Shown in pieces: positions 63,752 through 64,000 of a stretch of 64,000 nt of DNA. A program made the position numbers and the translations under genes. The number at the start of each line of letters is the position of its first letter. Position 1 is the stretch's first letter. Below the pieces are notes generated by a model. That model searched no databases and was not told the DNA's origin. It saw nothing but the letters and a program-made list of their open reading frames with translations. The stretch is from Argyresthia goedartella. Lineage: Eukaryota > Arthropoda > Insecta > Lepidoptera > Argyresthiidae. Where the stretch lies: the NCBI GenBank assembly GCA_949825045.1, contig OX463835.1:22957201-23021200 (forward strand), in the 5' to 3' direction.

Positions 63752-64000
63752 TGCGTGCCGGTTTTATTTCGTTCACGTGGTATTTAGTAAATCGGCGATT
63801 GATGCATAAGGTCACATTGTTTTTGTTGTGTACTTTAATTATCTCATAGGGGCCTTTCCAGACAGGGGATAAAGCCTTACGTAGCCTGTGATGTTGTTTT
63901 AGGTAGACAAAATCGCCTGTTTTATAAGCAGGCTCGCGGGAAGGTGAATCATAATACTGCTTAGAGGTTTCTTTACTTTTTGAAATGTATTCTAATGCTT
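63752..64000 (-). CDS. Element M pol, integrase C-terminus (partial, runs off the window)
   Basis: Sense reading: SKQYYDSPSREPAYKTGDFV, LKQHHRLRKALSPVWKGPYE, then NNVTLCINRRFTKYHV, and a stop at about 63752. SPVWKGPYE is the GPY/F module that ends many gypsy-type integrases. Open throughout the visible part. Its stop lies about 40 bp before the env frame. Confidence 0.75.

Larger units (their letters stand above)
62418..64000 (-). mobile_element. Element M: 3' part of an errantivirus-like LTR retrotransposon
   Basis: Minus-strand order: end of pol (64000-63752), env (about 63710-62836), polypurine tract (62722-62741 on the plus strand as GCCCCCCCGTTAAAACGAAG), 3' LTR (62721-62418). The remainder lies beyond the window. 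Insertion is within ORF1 of LINE Q. Env plus pol order and LTR size fit insect gypsy/errantivirus elements. Confidence 0.75.

Overview
This 64 kb window looks like a piece of a lepidopteran (moth or butterfly) nuclear genome, and almost all of it is transposable-element DNA. Evidence for an insect host: AT-rich sequence, APE-type non-LTR retrotransposons (LINEs) with PHD-like, FP/RRM-like or SGNH-like first ORFs, a BEL/Pao LTR element, an errantivirus-like env, a tRNA-derived SINE, and the GGGTTCCGTACC repeat that I know as widespread in Lepidoptera. There is no bacterial operon, rRNA, tRNA gene or CRISPR array. The only host-style gene evidence is a broken, intron-bearing MULE-transposase-derived gene at 50.5-51.6 kb and a RING-finger exon at 40.9-41.3 kb, both on the minus strand.

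Layout. 0.9-9.0 kb: Jockey-like LINE O (+), split in ORF1 by CR1-like LINE A (-, 2147-6468), whose 954-codon ORF2 is intact. 9.0-12.9 kb: decayed sister copy B (+), itself carrying a 400-bp non-autonomous repeat. 13.0-14.3 kb: a Jockey RT scrap and a MITE. 14.7-17.9 kb: deleted R1/I-type LINE with RNase H (R-a, -). 18.1-26.3 kb: LINE F (+, ORF1 intact), split in its endonuclease by LINE E (-, 20661-23777, large open ORF2). 26.3-30.4 kb: LINE fragments, then D, a CR1-like LINE carrying a misplaced 213-bp RT segment nearly identical to A. 30.4-33.7 kb: BEL/Pao 3' LTR plus broken pol (-). 33.7-37.3 kb: LINE G (-), interrupted by a 955-bp TA-flanked DNA transposon (H), with three 85-bp monomers at its 5' end. 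37.5-40.8 kb: R1/I-type RT scrap, a dispersed repeat, and two head-to-head A-family ends. 40.9-41.5 kb: RING exon. 44.3-45.9 kb: three serial LINE 3' ends separated by (TAA)n. 45.9-50.4 kb: LINE P (-) and two LINE 3' UTR scraps. 50.5-51.6 kb: MULE exons with a SINE in the intron. 51.7-54.1 kb: repeat-derived noncoding DNA including a perfect 26-bp-arm hairpin. 54.1-58.3 kb: R1/I-type RNase H and RT fragments. 58.3-62.4 kb: Jockey-clade LINE Q (-). 62.4-64.0 kb: 3' end of an errantivirus-like element (LTR, env, end of pol, -) inserted in Q's ORF1.

How it works together: the genes are mostly independent selfish elements inserted into one another, and the nesting gives relative ages (A after O; E after F; H after G; M after Q). 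Only ORF2 of A, the body of E's ORF2 and ORF1 of F read as uninterrupted proteins; even A and E are 5'-truncated. I did not find a new multi-gene system. The items I rate highest are the D/A recombinant LINE, the constant-loop hairpin series in the BEL LTR, the (TAA)n-nested array, and the spliced MULE/RING gene remnants. Boundaries marked approximate were placed by eye from homology between copies in this window; clade names come from recalled family features, not a database search.
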